Assembly (NCBI RefSeq): GCF_014836555.1
Contig: NZ_JACSQQ010000019.1
Span: 12,695-47,895 of the forward strand
Direction of reading: 5' to 3'
From: Oerskovia rustica
Lineage (GTDB): Bacteria > Actinomycetota > Actinomycetes > Actinomycetales > Cellulomonadaceae
Length of the DNA: 35,201 nt
Shown here: positions 1 to 9,073 of the stretch, piece after piece
Layout of the letters: each line of letters starts with the position of its first letter
Numbering within the stretch: the first letter of the stretch is position 1
Made by a program: the position numbers and the translations under genes
Notes under the pieces: generated by a model
Seen by the model: the letters and a program-made list of their open reading frames with translations, nothing else
Databases searched by the model: none
Told to the model about the DNA's origin: nothing

Positions 1-162
1 GTCGCCGCCCCGGCGACCGGCACGACCCAGCCGGCCTCGCGGACCAGGACCCGCGGAGCCGGCAGGACGACGACCGGGGCGACCGAGGTACCTGCCGGCA
101 GGACGGGATCGGACGGTGCACGAGGGCGTGCGCCGCTCTGACGGACGAGCGGAGGAACAGGG

Positions 163-3100
163 ATGGGGAACGAGCGATCGAGGCATCGTCGGACCGATCG
201 GGCCGGGCAGCGCTGGTCCGTACGGGCCCGCCGGGCCTGGGCGGCCACGGGAGCCGTCCTGCTGGCCCTGCCGCTGGCCCTCGTCCCCGCGATCCCGGCG
301 GCTGCCGCCGACTGGGGCATCAGCAAGCAGGAGGTCTCGCAAGGCCCCTACGAGCCCGGCGACGACGTCCAGTGGATCATCACGGTCTCCTGCTCGGACC
401 CCAACGCCGACCCGTGTACCAACGCGGTGCTCACCGACCCGCTGCCCGACGGCCTCGAGCTCGTCTCCGCGTCGATCCAGAGCGGCCCGGCGGGCGGCGA
501 GATCGACGCCGACGCCGACGCCGACACGGTCACCTACACGAACCCCCAGGTCCCGAACGGCGCACAGGCCCAGATCATCGTCAACGCCCGGGTGTCCCCG
601 GACCTGCCGTACAGCGCGAACGGGGTACCGATCACCAACACCGCCACGGTCGTCGCCGACAACGCGGCGCAGCAGCCCGCGTCGGACTCGATCACCCCGG
701 TCGTCCCGCTCGTCCTCGGCTCGACGACGACCAAGTCGATCGACCCGCCGGGGGCGCTCGCAGCCCCGGGGACGACCGCGACCATGACGATCGGCGCGAC
801 GAACACCTCGAACGACCCCGTCGACACCCTGGTCCTCCAGGACCCGGTCGACCCGACCGCGACCCCCAACCCGTTCACGTACCTCGAGTACACGGGGGCG
901 GGCACGGTCGTGCTCCCCCCGAACGCCGACACCGTGACCACGCAGTACTGGGACGGCGACTCGTGGGAGACGCTCGACGACTCGGTCGACCCCGCGACCG
1001 TGCAGGGCGTGCGCTACACGTTCAGCGGCGACATCCAGCCGGGCGCGACCGCGAGCGTGCCCGTGCAGGTGCAGCAGAGCGACGCGGTCGACGACCTCAC
1101 GGACGCCGCCACGATCACCAACGACGCGTCGTCGTACGTCACGCACACGGACGAGCAGTCCACTCCCACGACGGCGAGCGACACGTACGTCATCACCCCG
1201 CCGGACAACAGCGTCACGGCGTCGAAGAGCTTCTCGCCGACGACCGTCTCTGCGGGCGACCCGACGACCGTCACGATCGGGGCCACCAACACCGGGACCG
1301 CCGTCGACTCCCTGACGATCACCGAGCCCGCCCCCGGGACCGACAACCCGTTCGAGGGCGACGATCCCTTGACCTTCACCGGGTTCGGACCGACGGGGGA
1401 CGGCACGGGCGTGCAGTGGCCCTCGGGCGCGAACGGCGCGACCGTGACGTTCACGTGCGCCGGCGGCTCGACCCCCCAGGTCGACGCGACGGCCCCCAAC
1501 GCGCTCCCGAACCCCCCGGACGGGTGCGTCGTGGTCGGTTTCACGGTGGTCTTCACGGGCGACCTGCCGACCGGGGCCGCCGCCTCGATCCCGTTCACGG
1601 CCGGCACCGACCCCGACCAGACGACCGACGACGTCTCGCACACCAACACCATCGAGGCCACGGTGCCGAGCGCCGACCCGGCCACGGCCCCCGCGGACCT
1701 CGTGACCCTGGTCGACCGGTTGGCGACGAGCACGACCAAGCTCATGTCGCCCTCGACGATCCCCGCCGTCCCGGGGCAGTCCGTGATCGTGCAGCTCCCC
1801 ACCCAGCTCCTGCCGTTCGGACCGGACGGGTCGACGGCGAACGCCGACCAGGTCGTCGTCCAGGACCCGGTCGACCCGGCGAACCCCGGCGAGTTCTGGT
1901 CGAACTTCACCGCGACCGCGGTGCGCACGACCGACGTGCCGGCTGGCTCGACCCTGACGGTCAACTACTGGAACGGCAGCGCCTGGGTGCCTGCGCCGGC
2001 CTGCGGGCCGTACACCGGCCCGGCGACCGTGAGCTGCGAGCTCCCCGCAGGCGCCCAGGGCGTCCAGTTCGTCTACGACTCGACCGGCGACGGCTTCCCG
2101 CCCGGCACGCAGTTCCAGCCCAACTTCACGGCCGACTACACGGGCCCGGCCGACCGTGACACCCCGATCGAGAACTGCGGTGCGTCGAGCGCGTCGTCGG
2201 GCACGGTGGCCCCGACCCCGCCCGCGCAGGGCTGCGCCTCGGTCGACCCCTTCCCCGTGGACGGGCCGGGTGCGCTCGAGTTCGTCACCAAGGACTTCCT
2301 CGGCGGCACCCCGCCCAGCGTCCTCGCCCGCTCGGACGACCAGGTCACGGCGCAGATCACCTGGTCGACCAACGGCTTCTCGGGCGTGGACCCGATGGTG
2401 ATCTCCGACATCGCCGACCCGCAGAGCACCCCGATCGCGGGCTCGTTCTACGACGCGTTCGACCTCGTGCGGGTCGAGGCGATCGACACCGCGACCGACC
2501 CGCTGATCTCCTACGACCAGGTGACGGGCGTCGAGCTCTTCATCGGGGGTACGTGGGTCCCCGCGAGCGGGGACCCGTGCCCGTGCGTGGGGTCGTTCCC
2601 GGGGTACACCTTGTCCCCCGAGGAGCAGGCGTCGGCGACGTCGGTGCGCCTGACCTACGAGGAGTCGCCCGACCGCACCACGACGGGTGACCCGACGGCT
2701 CCGCAGCCCGGCGACGGCGTGGCGCGCTCGACGCTCGCGGACGGTCGCCACCTCGACCTGACCTTCCAGGTGCGCGACGTCAAGCGCTCCGACCCGAACG
2801 CCCCGGTGCTGGGCTCGACCCAGGGCACGCTCTACAACTCGACGGACCCTGGGATCGTCCTGGACACCGTGCGCGCCACCGGCACGTTCGACTCGAACCA
2901 GTACACGGACACCGACACGGCCGACGTGCTGATCATCGACCAGCCCCTCAACGTGACCGTCGCCAAGGACTGGACCGGCGGTCCCATCTCGGTCCCGCCG
3001 TCGGACACGCCGGCGCAGTTCTACCCGACGACCGACGTGACCATCGCAGGCACCAACGCCTCGGCCGCGAAGGTGAGCCAGCTCCGGTTGGTCGAACCGG

Positions 3101-6100
3101 GCATCGCGACCTCGGGCGACGTGCAGACGGCGCCCGGGACCAAGCCGTTCGACGCGTTCACGCTGCGGGCGATCGCCCTGGAGCCCCCGGAGGGCGCGGA
3201 GACGACGACCGTCACGCTCACCTACCTGGGAGGCTCGACCGCGAGCTTCACCGAGGCCGAGGCCGAGGCGCTCGGCACGGGCGACCTGGCCGACGTCGTC
3301 GGTGTCGTGACGTCCTTCGACGGTCTCGTGGCGCCAGGAGCGTCCGGCAGCATGGACCTCACGCTGCAGCTGCGCGAGAACGACCGCTACACCTCGGCGC
3401 CCGTCACGGTCGCCGGGTACAGCCCGGTGCCGGACGGGGCGGTCGCGACGATCGCCGACCCCGGCGGCACGGACCAGGACGTCCGGCTCGCGTACGACGA
3501 CGCGAGCATGGAACTGCAGGACGCGGGGATCACGCTCGACGTCGGCAAGACCTTCGACCCGACGCAGGTCGTCGAGCCGAGCACCGGCCCCGTGACGATG
3601 ACGCTCAGCGGACAGCCCCTCGGGCCGTCGCGCGCGGTCGAGATGGTGCTCGTCGACGACGACCCCCGGTTCTGGAACCAGTACGACTTCGACGCGTTCG
3701 CGGGCGCCGCGCTCACCGCGCCCATCCAGCAGGTGCGCGTCGACGCCTTCACCGGGGGCGAGTTCGTGACGGGACCCGGTGGCGTCGTGGTGAACGGCGG
3801 CTCGTGGGTCCTGGGCGACGAGGTCGCCACGTTCGAGCTGCCCGACGGCGTGTCCCCGGCCGACGTGCAGGGCCTGCGGTTCACGTTCAGCCGGACCGAC
3901 GGGTCGATCTGGGAGAACCCCGCGAACCCGACGCAGACCGTCCCGATCTCGGTCGAACGTCGGGACCGGATGCGCACGGGCGGGCCGGTCCTGACGGACC
4001 TCGCGGCCAACGCGCCGGCCCCGGGGGAGAGCGCCCCGGGCGTCGCGACAAACACCGTGGACGGCACCGTGACGGGGGCGGACCTCGTCGTCGACCCGGG
4101 GTCCGGCGACCTGGTCCCGGTCTCCGCGACCGACGCCGCGACGGCCCCGCTCGTCTACGCCCACGCGACCAACGGGGTGCAGGTGGTCAAGGCGTTCGAC
4201 GGCGTCGTCTCGGGGGGCACCCAGCCGCCCGACGGGACCTTCCCGATGAGCATCGCCGTGACGAACACCGGCAACCGGGCGATCGGTGAGCTCGTGGTCG
4301 AGGACGCCCCGATGCCGACCGACGCCCAGGGCGCCCAGCTCCGGCTGGCCGACGTGGACGATCCCTACTCCTACCTGCTGACCGGTCCGCCCCTGGACCC
4401 TGCGGAGGGCGACCCCCTGCCCGTCGACCCCGACGAGGTGACGGTCACCCAGACCGGGGACCTGCTCGGGCTCCGGTTCGCCTTCCCCGAGGGGACCGTG
4501 CTCGGGGTCGGTCAGACCTACACGATCACCGTCCTGGTGCAGTTCCGTGTGGGGCTCGCCCCGCAGACCCTGGTGACGAACACCGCGGGTGCGACGGCCG
4601 ACCGGCCGTGGGACCAGTGCCTGACCCGGCTCGACGTGCAGACGGGGGCGTGCGAGGCGGACGCCGACGTCACGCCGATCCCCGCGGGGGTCCTCGCGCA
4701 GTCCAAGCTCGTGCGGGCGACGAACGACGACGCGCTCGACGTCGTCGTGGACCCGGCGTACACCGGGCCGCCGGTGGAGTGCACGCCGCTCCCGACGGGG
4801 CTCTACGCCTACCCGTGCACGCCGGTCATCGCGCCGGGGCACGAGGAGACGTGGCACGTGCGCATCGACAACGTCGGCAACCTGCCGATGAGCAAGATCG
4901 TGGCGTACGACCGGCTCCCCGCGGTGGGGGACACCGGGTCGTCCTCGTCCACGTCACCGCGTGGGTCGCAGTGGTCGCCGATCCTCACGAACGACCCGCC
5001 GCCCGCGCTCGTCAACGCACCGGACGGCAGCACCGCGTCGTTCTACTACTCGACGGCCGTGGACTACTGCATGGACGACCTCACGAATCCCCTGGCCGAG
5101 CCGGTCTGCCCGACGGACGACCCAGCGACGGGCTGGGTCCAGCTGACAGGCACCGAGGACGCGGCGCTGCTCGCGACGGTCACGGCGCTGAAGTTCGTCG
5201 TCACCTTCCCCGAGGCCGACCCCTTCCAGCCCGGGGAGTACATCGCGATCGAGGGCACGACCCTGACCCCGGCCCTCGCGCCCGAGGCCGGCGACCGGTC
5301 GATCGCGTGGAACTCGGCCGCGGCGTCAGCGGTCGTCGTGACGCCGCAGGGCAGCCTCAACCTGCTGCCCACCGAGGGCACCAAGGTCGGTGTGGCGACG
5401 GCGACCGGGTCGCTCGAGGTGACCAAGCGGGTCGCCGGAGCAGGAGCGGCGAACGCCCCGGCCACGTTCGACCTGTTCGTCCAGTGCACGTCGGCGCCCG
5501 GCACGCCGGTCGAGACGGTGCTGGAACCGATCCCGATCACGGTGGCTCGTGACACGCCGTCCACCGTGCCGAACCTGCCGTACGGGGCCGAGTGCACCCT
5601 CACGGAGGACGGGACGGGCGGCCAGACCGAGCTGATCGTCGGCACCGTGACGATCGGCGAGACTCCCGACGTCACCGCGATCACGGCGACCAACCGCTAC
5701 GACCTCGCGAGCATCGAGGTGTCCAAGGACGTCGTGACGGACGCCGAGGACCAGGACGGTCAGGCGGTACCGTTCGGCCCGTTCGAGGTCACGGTCGACT
5801 GCACCTTCCTCGGCGAGCCGGTCTACGCGACCGGCTACGGTCCCGACGACCCGATGGTCGTCGACATCGAGGACGGCCAGACGGTCGAGCTCGACGGGCT
5901 GCCCGTAGGGGCCGTCTGCGCGGTCGAGGAGACCGGGACCGGCAACGCCTCGTCCGTCACCATCACGGTGACGCAGCAGGCGAGCCCGCCCGTGACCACG
6001 CCCGGGGCGTCCACGACGCTCACGCTCGGCGCCGACACCGATGCGGGGGAGAGCACCAACGACGTCGTGCTCACCAACACCTACGACGTCGGCGGGCTCG

Positions 6101-7674
6101 ACCTGCTCAAGGTCGTCGACGGCCGGGGCGCGCCCACCTACGGGGCCGGACCGTTCACCCTCGCGGTGCGGTGCACGTTCGACGACGACGGCACGGGGCC
6201 GGGCGCCCCGCGCGTCGTCTACGACGACACGGTCGTGCTCGGTGCGGGGGCGCCACTCGAGGCGCAGGTCGCCAACCTGCCCGCGGGCGCGGTCTGCGAC
6301 GTCACCGAGCCCGACGACGGCGGCGCGACGTCGACGTCGATCGCCCCCAGCCCGGTGACCGTGGCCGCAGGAACCACCGTGACGGTCACGGCGACCAACA
6401 CGTTCGACGTCGGTGCCGTCTCGGTGGACAAGGTCGTCGACGGCGAGGGCGCCGATCTCTACGGCGCCGGTCCGTTCACCGTGACTCTGACCTGCACGGT
6501 CGACGGCGAGCCGCTCACCGTGCCCGGCGGACCCACGCGCACGCTCGTGCCGGGAACGCCCGTCCTCTACGACGACCTGCCCGTCGGCGCGGCCTGCACG
6601 GTCACCGAGACCGAGGACGGCGGGGCGTCCGCGTCGACCATGACCGTCACGGTCGACGGCGGCGAGCCCGTCGAGACCGACGGCCCGTCAACCGACGTCG
6701 TCGTGACGCCTGTCGATGCCGAGGGGGCGCCCACCACGGTGGGCGTCGTCGCGACGAACACGTTCGACCTCGGGTCGCTCGTGGTCGACAAGGTCGTCGA
6801 CGGCGACGGGGCCGCGCTGTACGGCGCCGGCCCGTTCGAGGTGTCGCTCGCGTGCACCGTCGACGGCCGGCCGGTCGACGTCCCCGACGGCGCCGCGCGC
6901 GGGCTCGTCCCGGGCGAGCCCGTGACGTACGACGGCCTGCCCGTCGGCGCGCAGTGCGAGGTCACCGAGACGGCGACGGGCGGCGCGACCACCACGGCGG
7001 TCTCCGCGGTCGGGGAGGGCGAGCCGGGCGCCGTCGTCGTCCCGGCAGGGGACGTGGGGAGCGTCACCGTGACGAACACGTTCGACGTCGGTGAGGTCCG
7101 CGTCGTCAAGACGCTGGCCGGTGCCGACGCCGCCGAGCACCGTGGGGACGTCTTCACCGTCTCGCTCGCGTGCACCCAGGACGTCGACGGCGACCTCGTC
7201 GACGTCGTGATCCCGGGCGGACCCACCCGCACGCTCTCCGCGTCCGACGACTGGGTCGCGGTGTACGAGGACCTCCCGCAGGGGGCCACCTGCGTCGTGG
7301 CCGAGACGGACGCGGGCAGCGCGGACACGGTGCAGATCGTCGTCGACGGCGAGAGCACGCTCACGGACCCGTCGACGGCCGTCCCGGAGTCGGTCGAGTT
7401 CGACCTCCCCGTGGGGCCGGACGTCTGCGAGCCCGTGGAGGTGGTCAACACGTGGTCGCCGACGAGCGGTGGCATGGGCGGCGGGACCGTGGCCCGCAAC
7501 GCGCTGACGACGGCGCTGACGCCCGCCGAGGTGGCGGTCGCGGCAGGGTGCGACGGCGCTTCACCGGCCTTGCCCGGGACCGGCGCCGACCTCGCTCGGG
7601 CCGTGGCCCTGGCCGTGATCCTGCTCGTGCTCGGGACGACGGCCCTGCTGGCGGTGCGTCGCCGGGGCGCCTAG
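163..7674 (+). CDS. Giant LPXTG-anchored repeat surface protein (DUF11-like and DUF5979-like repeats)
   Basis: A 2503-residue secreted, wall-anchored protein. Residues 1-26 are Arg-rich, residues 27-49 form a hydrophobic signal segment, and cleavage is likely near AAA-D at 49/50. The C-terminus has a sortase motif LPGTG (about 2470-2474), a hydrophobic helix and a final RRRGA tail. Between them lie about nine DUF11-like beta-sandwich units, recognised by recurring K-x-F/W starts, ATNTxN cores and DPVDP loops. Six DUF5979-like units of about 100-125 residues follow (from about residue 1749), each with a pair of cysteines (xCT and GAxCxVTE). The start is supported by GGAGG just upstream of the ATG. 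Families like this act as adhesins or stalk-like wall proteins, but the ligand here is unknown. No sortase gene is visible nearby. Composition is strongly Thr/Asp/Pro/Val, as is usual for such proteins. Confidence 0.9.
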   Translation: MGNERSRHRRTDRAGQRWSVRARRAWAATGAVLLALPLALVPAIPAAAADWGISKQEVSQGPYEPGDDVQWIITVSCSDPNADPCTNAVLTDPLPDGLELVSASIQSGPAGGEIDADADADTVTYTNPQVPNGAQAQIIVNARVSPDLPYSANGVPITNTATVVADNAAQQPASDSITPVVPLVLGSTTTKSIDPPGALAAPGTTATMTIGATNTSNDPVDTLVLQDPVDPTATPNPFTYLEYTGAGTVVLPPNADTVTTQYWDGDSWETLDDSVDPATVQGVRYTFSGDIQPGATASVPVQVQQSDAVDDLTDAATITNDASSYVTHTDEQSTPTTASDTYVITPPDNSVTASKSFSPTTVSAGDPTTVTIGATNTGTAVDSLTITEPAPGTDNPFEGDDPLTFTGFGPTGDGTGVQWPSGANGATVTFTCAGGSTPQVDATAPNALPNPPDGCVVVGFTVVFTGDLPTGAAASIPFTAGTDPDQTTDDVSHTNTIEATVPSADPATAPADLVTLVDRLATSTTKLMSPSTIPAVPGQSVIVQLPTQLLPFGPDGSTANADQVVVQDPVDPANPGEFWSNFTATAVRTTDVPAGSTLTVNYWNGSAWVPAPACGPYTGPATVSCELPAGAQGVQFVYDSTGDGFPPGTQFQPNFTADYTGPADRDTPIENCGASSASSGTVAPTPPAQGCASVDPFPVDGPGALEFVTKDFLGGTPPSVLARSDDQVTAQITWSTNGFSGVDPMVISDIADPQSTPIAGSFYDAFDLVRVEAIDTATDPLISYDQVTGVELFIGGTWVPASGDPCPCVGSFPGYTLSPEEQASATSVRLTYEESPDRTTTGDPTAPQPGDGVARSTLADGRHLDLTFQVRDVKRSDPNAPVLGSTQGTLYNSTDPGIVLDTVRATGTFDSNQYTDTDTADVLIIDQPLNVTVAKDWTGGPISVPPSDTPAQFYPTTDVTIAGTNASAAKVSQLRLVEPGIATSGDVQTAPGTKPFDAFTLRAIALEPPEGAETTTVTLTYLGGSTASFTEAEAEALGTGDLADVVGVVTSFDGLVAPGASGSMDLTLQLRENDRYTSAPVTVAGYSPVPDGAVATIADPGGTDQDVRLAYDDASMELQDAGITLDVGKTFDPTQVVEPSTGPVTMTLSGQPLGPSRAVEMVLVDDDPRFWNQYDFDAFAGAALTAPIQQVRVDAFTGGEFVTGPGGVVVNGGSWVLGDEVATFELPDGVSPADVQGLRFTFSRTDGSIWENPANPTQTVPISVERRDRMRTGGPVLTDLAANAPAPGESAPGVATNTVDGTVTGADLVVDPGSGDLVPVSATDAATAPLVYAHATNGVQVVKAFDGVVSGGTQPPDGTFPMSIAVTNTGNRAIGELVVEDAPMPTDAQGAQLRLADVDDPYSYLLTGPPLDPAEGDPLPVDPDEVTVTQTGDLLGLRFAFPEGTVLGVGQTYTITVLVQFRVGLAPQTLVTNTAGATADRPWDQCLTRLDVQTGACEADADVTPIPAGVLAQSKLVRATNDDALDVVVDPAYTGPPVECTPLPTGLYAYPCTPVIAPGHEETWHVRIDNVGNLPMSKIVAYDRLPAVGDTGSSSSTSPRGSQWSPILTNDPPPALVNAPDGSTASFYYSTAVDYCMDDLTNPLAEPVCPTDDPATGWVQLTGTEDAALLATVTALKFVVTFPEADPFQPGEYIAIEGTTLTPALAPEAGDRSIAWNSAAASAVVVTPQGSLNLLPTEGTKVGVATATGSLEVTKRVAGAGAANAPATFDLFVQCTSAPGTPVETVLEPIPITVARDTPSTVPNLPYGAECTLTEDGTGGQTELIVGTVTIGETPDVTAITATNRYDLASIEVSKDVVTDAEDQDGQAVPFGPFEVTVDCTFLGEPVYATGYGPDDPMVVDIEDGQTVELDGLPVGAVCAVEETGTGNASSVTITVTQQASPPVTTPGASTTLTLGADTDAGESTNDVVLTNTYDVGGLDLLKVVDGRGAPTYGAGPFTLAVRCTFDDDGTGPGAPRVVYDDTVVLGAGAPLEAQVANLPAGAVCDVTEPDDGGATSTSIAPSPVTVAAGTTVTVTATNTFDVGAVSVDKVVDGEGADLYGAGPFTVTLTCTVDGEPLTVPGGPTRTLVPGTPVLYDDLPVGAACTVTETEDGGASASTMTVTVDGGEPVETDGPSTDVVVTPVDAEGAPTTVGVVATNTFDLGSLVVDKVVDGDGAALYGAGPFEVSLACTVDGRPVDVPDGAARGLVPGEPVTYDGLPVGAQCEVTETATGGATTTAVSAVGEGEPGAVVVPAGDVGSVTVTNTFDVGEVRVVKTLAGADAAEHRGDVFTVSLACTQDVDGDLVDVVIPGGPTRTLSASDDWVAVYEDLPQGATCVVAETDAGSADTVQIVVDGESTLTDPSTAVPESVEFDLPVGPDVCEPVEVVNTWSPTSGGMGGGTVARNALTTALTPAEVAVAAGCDGASPALPGTGADLARAVALAVILLVLGTTALLAVRRRGA
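5407..7449 (+). repeat. Six tandem DUF5979-like repeat units inside the surface protein
   Basis: Units begin near 5407, 5710, 6091, 6412, 6769 and 7093. Each opens with a hydrophobic-Lys strand (EVTK, EVSK, DLLK, SVDK, VVDK, RVVK), contains GPF-x-V-x-C and GAxCxVTE, and ends in a TNxxD strand. Units 3-5 are the most alike, sharing a K-V-V-D-G-x-G start and a YGAGPF motif. This suggests recent duplication, whereas units 1, 2 and 6 are more diverged. Confidence 0.75.
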
Positions 7675-7683
7675 CAGGGTCGG

Positions 7684-7712
7684 CGGGGCGCACGGCAGAG
7701 GGGCGTGCCCCG
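7684..7712 (+). terminator. Hairpin after the surface-protein gene
   Basis: Arms CGGGG(7684-7688)+CACG(7691-7694) pair with CGTG(7704-7707)+CCCCG(7708-7712), leaving a 2-nt bulge and a 9-nt loop. It lies 10 nt past the stop codon. It lacks a T-tract, as is common in high-GC actinobacteria. The rest of 7713-7906 holds no gene; a TANNNT element (TAGGTT, 7753-7758) may be a -10 box for the next gene. Confidence 0.4.
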
Positions 7713-7906
7713 ACGAGCCTGTCGCCCGGGTGGCGAGTCGGGCCAGGTCGCCTAGGTTCGAAGGTGGTCAGGAAGTGGCCGACCGGGAGCCAGGTGCACC
7801 GCACCGCTCGACCTGGTCTCCCGGGACCAGCACGCCGGAGGCCTGCTCCTTCGCCCGTCATCATCGTGGGTTCGGCACGGTCGCGTCGCCCACGAGGAGG
7901 ATCTGC

Positions 7907-8998
7907 ATGAACGACTCAGACGCTCGCCGGCCGCGCCCGGAGCCCGCTCCCGACGACCCGAGCAAGCCGGACTCGCCCACGGATCTGCCGGTGCGTTCCT
8001 GGAAGCACGTCGCCCGGACGACCCTGCGTCAGTTCTCGCGCGACCAGTGTCTCGACCTCGCGGCAGCCCTGACGTACTACGCCGTGCTCGCCTCGGCGCC
8101 CGCGCTCCTGGCCGTCGTCTCGCTGATCGGGCTGGTCGGTGACAGCCAGAAGATCGTGGACCAGGTGCTGGACGTCGCGTCGTCGGTCGTCCCCGCCGAC
8201 GCGATGTCGACGCTCGAACCTCTCGTCGAGCAGGTCGTCGGCGGCAGCGACCGGGCGGGGCTCGCACTGGTCGTCGGTGTCGTCGTCGCGCTCTGGTCCG
8301 CGTCCGGGTACGTGGGCGCGTTCGGGCGGTCGATGAACCGCATCTACGAGGTCGAGGAGGGGCGTCCCGTCTGGAAGCTCCGGCCCGTGATGCTCGTGGT
8401 GACCGCCGGCGTGGTGCTCATGGCCGCGCTCGTCGTGGTCGCGCTGGTGGTGTCCGGACCGGTCGCCCGGGCGGTCGGTGACGCCGTCGGGCTGGGCGCG
8501 ACGGCCGTGACGACGTGGAACGTCGTCAAGTGGCCCGTGGTGCTGCTGCTGGTGATCCTCATCGTGGCCGTGCTCTACCACACGACGCCCAACGTCCGTC
8601 AGCCCCGCTTCCGTTGGCTGAGCGTGGGCGCGATCGTCGCGATCCTCGTCTGGGTCCTCGCGTCGGTCGGTTTCGGCTTCTACGTCGCGACCTTCGCCTC
8701 GTACGACTCGACCTACGGCGCGCTGGGAGGTGTCATCGTCTTCCTGCTGTGGCTCTGGATCACCAACCTCGCCCTGCTGTTCGGCGCGGAGCTCGACGCG
8801 GAGCTCGAGCGGGCTCGCGAGCTGGAGGGCGGGATCGCGGCCGAGCAGTCCCTCCAGCTCCCGCCCCGCGACACGCGCGCGAGCGAGAAGCGGGCGCAGA
8901 AGCTCCAGGAGGACGTCGAGCGAGGCGCCGAGATCCGCAGGGCCGCGCAGCAGGAGACGAAGGAGGAGTCCACCGGTTCCCCGACGGGGCGGGACTGA
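7907..8998 (+). CDS. YihY/virulence factor BrkB family membrane protein
   Basis: A 363-residue polytopic membrane protein of the YihY/BrkB family, whose molecular function is not settled (it was once annotated as ribonuclease BN in error). The N-terminal 30 residues are polar and Pro/Asp-rich. The family signature DLAAALTYYAVLASAPALL follows at about 50-68, and about six membrane segments end with the LLWLWITNLALLFGAELDAELER region. The C-terminal tail is charged and probably helical (EKRAQKLQEDVERG). The start was chosen at the ATG with AGGAGG six nt upstream; longer readings in the same frame lack support. A GC-rich hairpin follows the stop directly, so this is probably a monocistronic gene. 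Confidence 0.9.
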   Translation: MNDSDARRPRPEPAPDDPSKPDSPTDLPVRSWKHVARTTLRQFSRDQCLDLAAALTYYAVLASAPALLAVVSLIGLVGDSQKIVDQVLDVASSVVPADAMSTLEPLVEQVVGGSDRAGLALVVGVVVALWSASGYVGAFGRSMNRIYEVEEGRPVWKLRPVMLVVTAGVVLMAALVVVALVVSGPVARAVGDAVGLGATAVTTWNVVKWPVVLLLVILIVAVLYHTTPNVRQPRFRWLSVGAIVAILVWVLASVGFGFYVATFASYDSTYGALGGVIVFLLWLWITNLALLFGAELDAELERARELEGGIAAEQSLQLPPRDTRASEKRAQKLQEDVERGAEIRRAAQQETKEESTGSPTGRD

Positions 8999-9004
8999 AC
9001 GTCG

Positions 9005-9024
9005 CGGCCGGGACCTCCCGGCCG
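9005..9024 (+). terminator. Perfect 8-bp hairpin after the BrkB-family gene
   Basis: CGGCCGGG (9005-9012) pairs with CCCGGCCG (9017-9024) across a 4-nt loop, beginning 7 nt after the stop. There is no T-tract. Its position and stability suggest a terminator separating this gene from the dehydrogenase. Confidence 0.5.
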
Positions 9025-9073
9025 GGACGTGGCACGACCATCCGACAGGACGACGCACGAGAGGACGACGCAC

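Noticed and set aside
1-143. Possible C-terminal tail of an upstream gene (frame 1 open to a TGA near 143)
   Set aside because: All three forward frames are open for most of this short region and the translation has no recognisable feature; cannot be decided from the window.
1014-1964. Long minus-strand ORF (316 codons) opposite the surface-protein gene, and similar ORFs at 6567-7499 and 3387-4067
   Set aside because: Shadow frames of a GC-rich, strongly biased coding strand; no domain, ribosome site or independent support.
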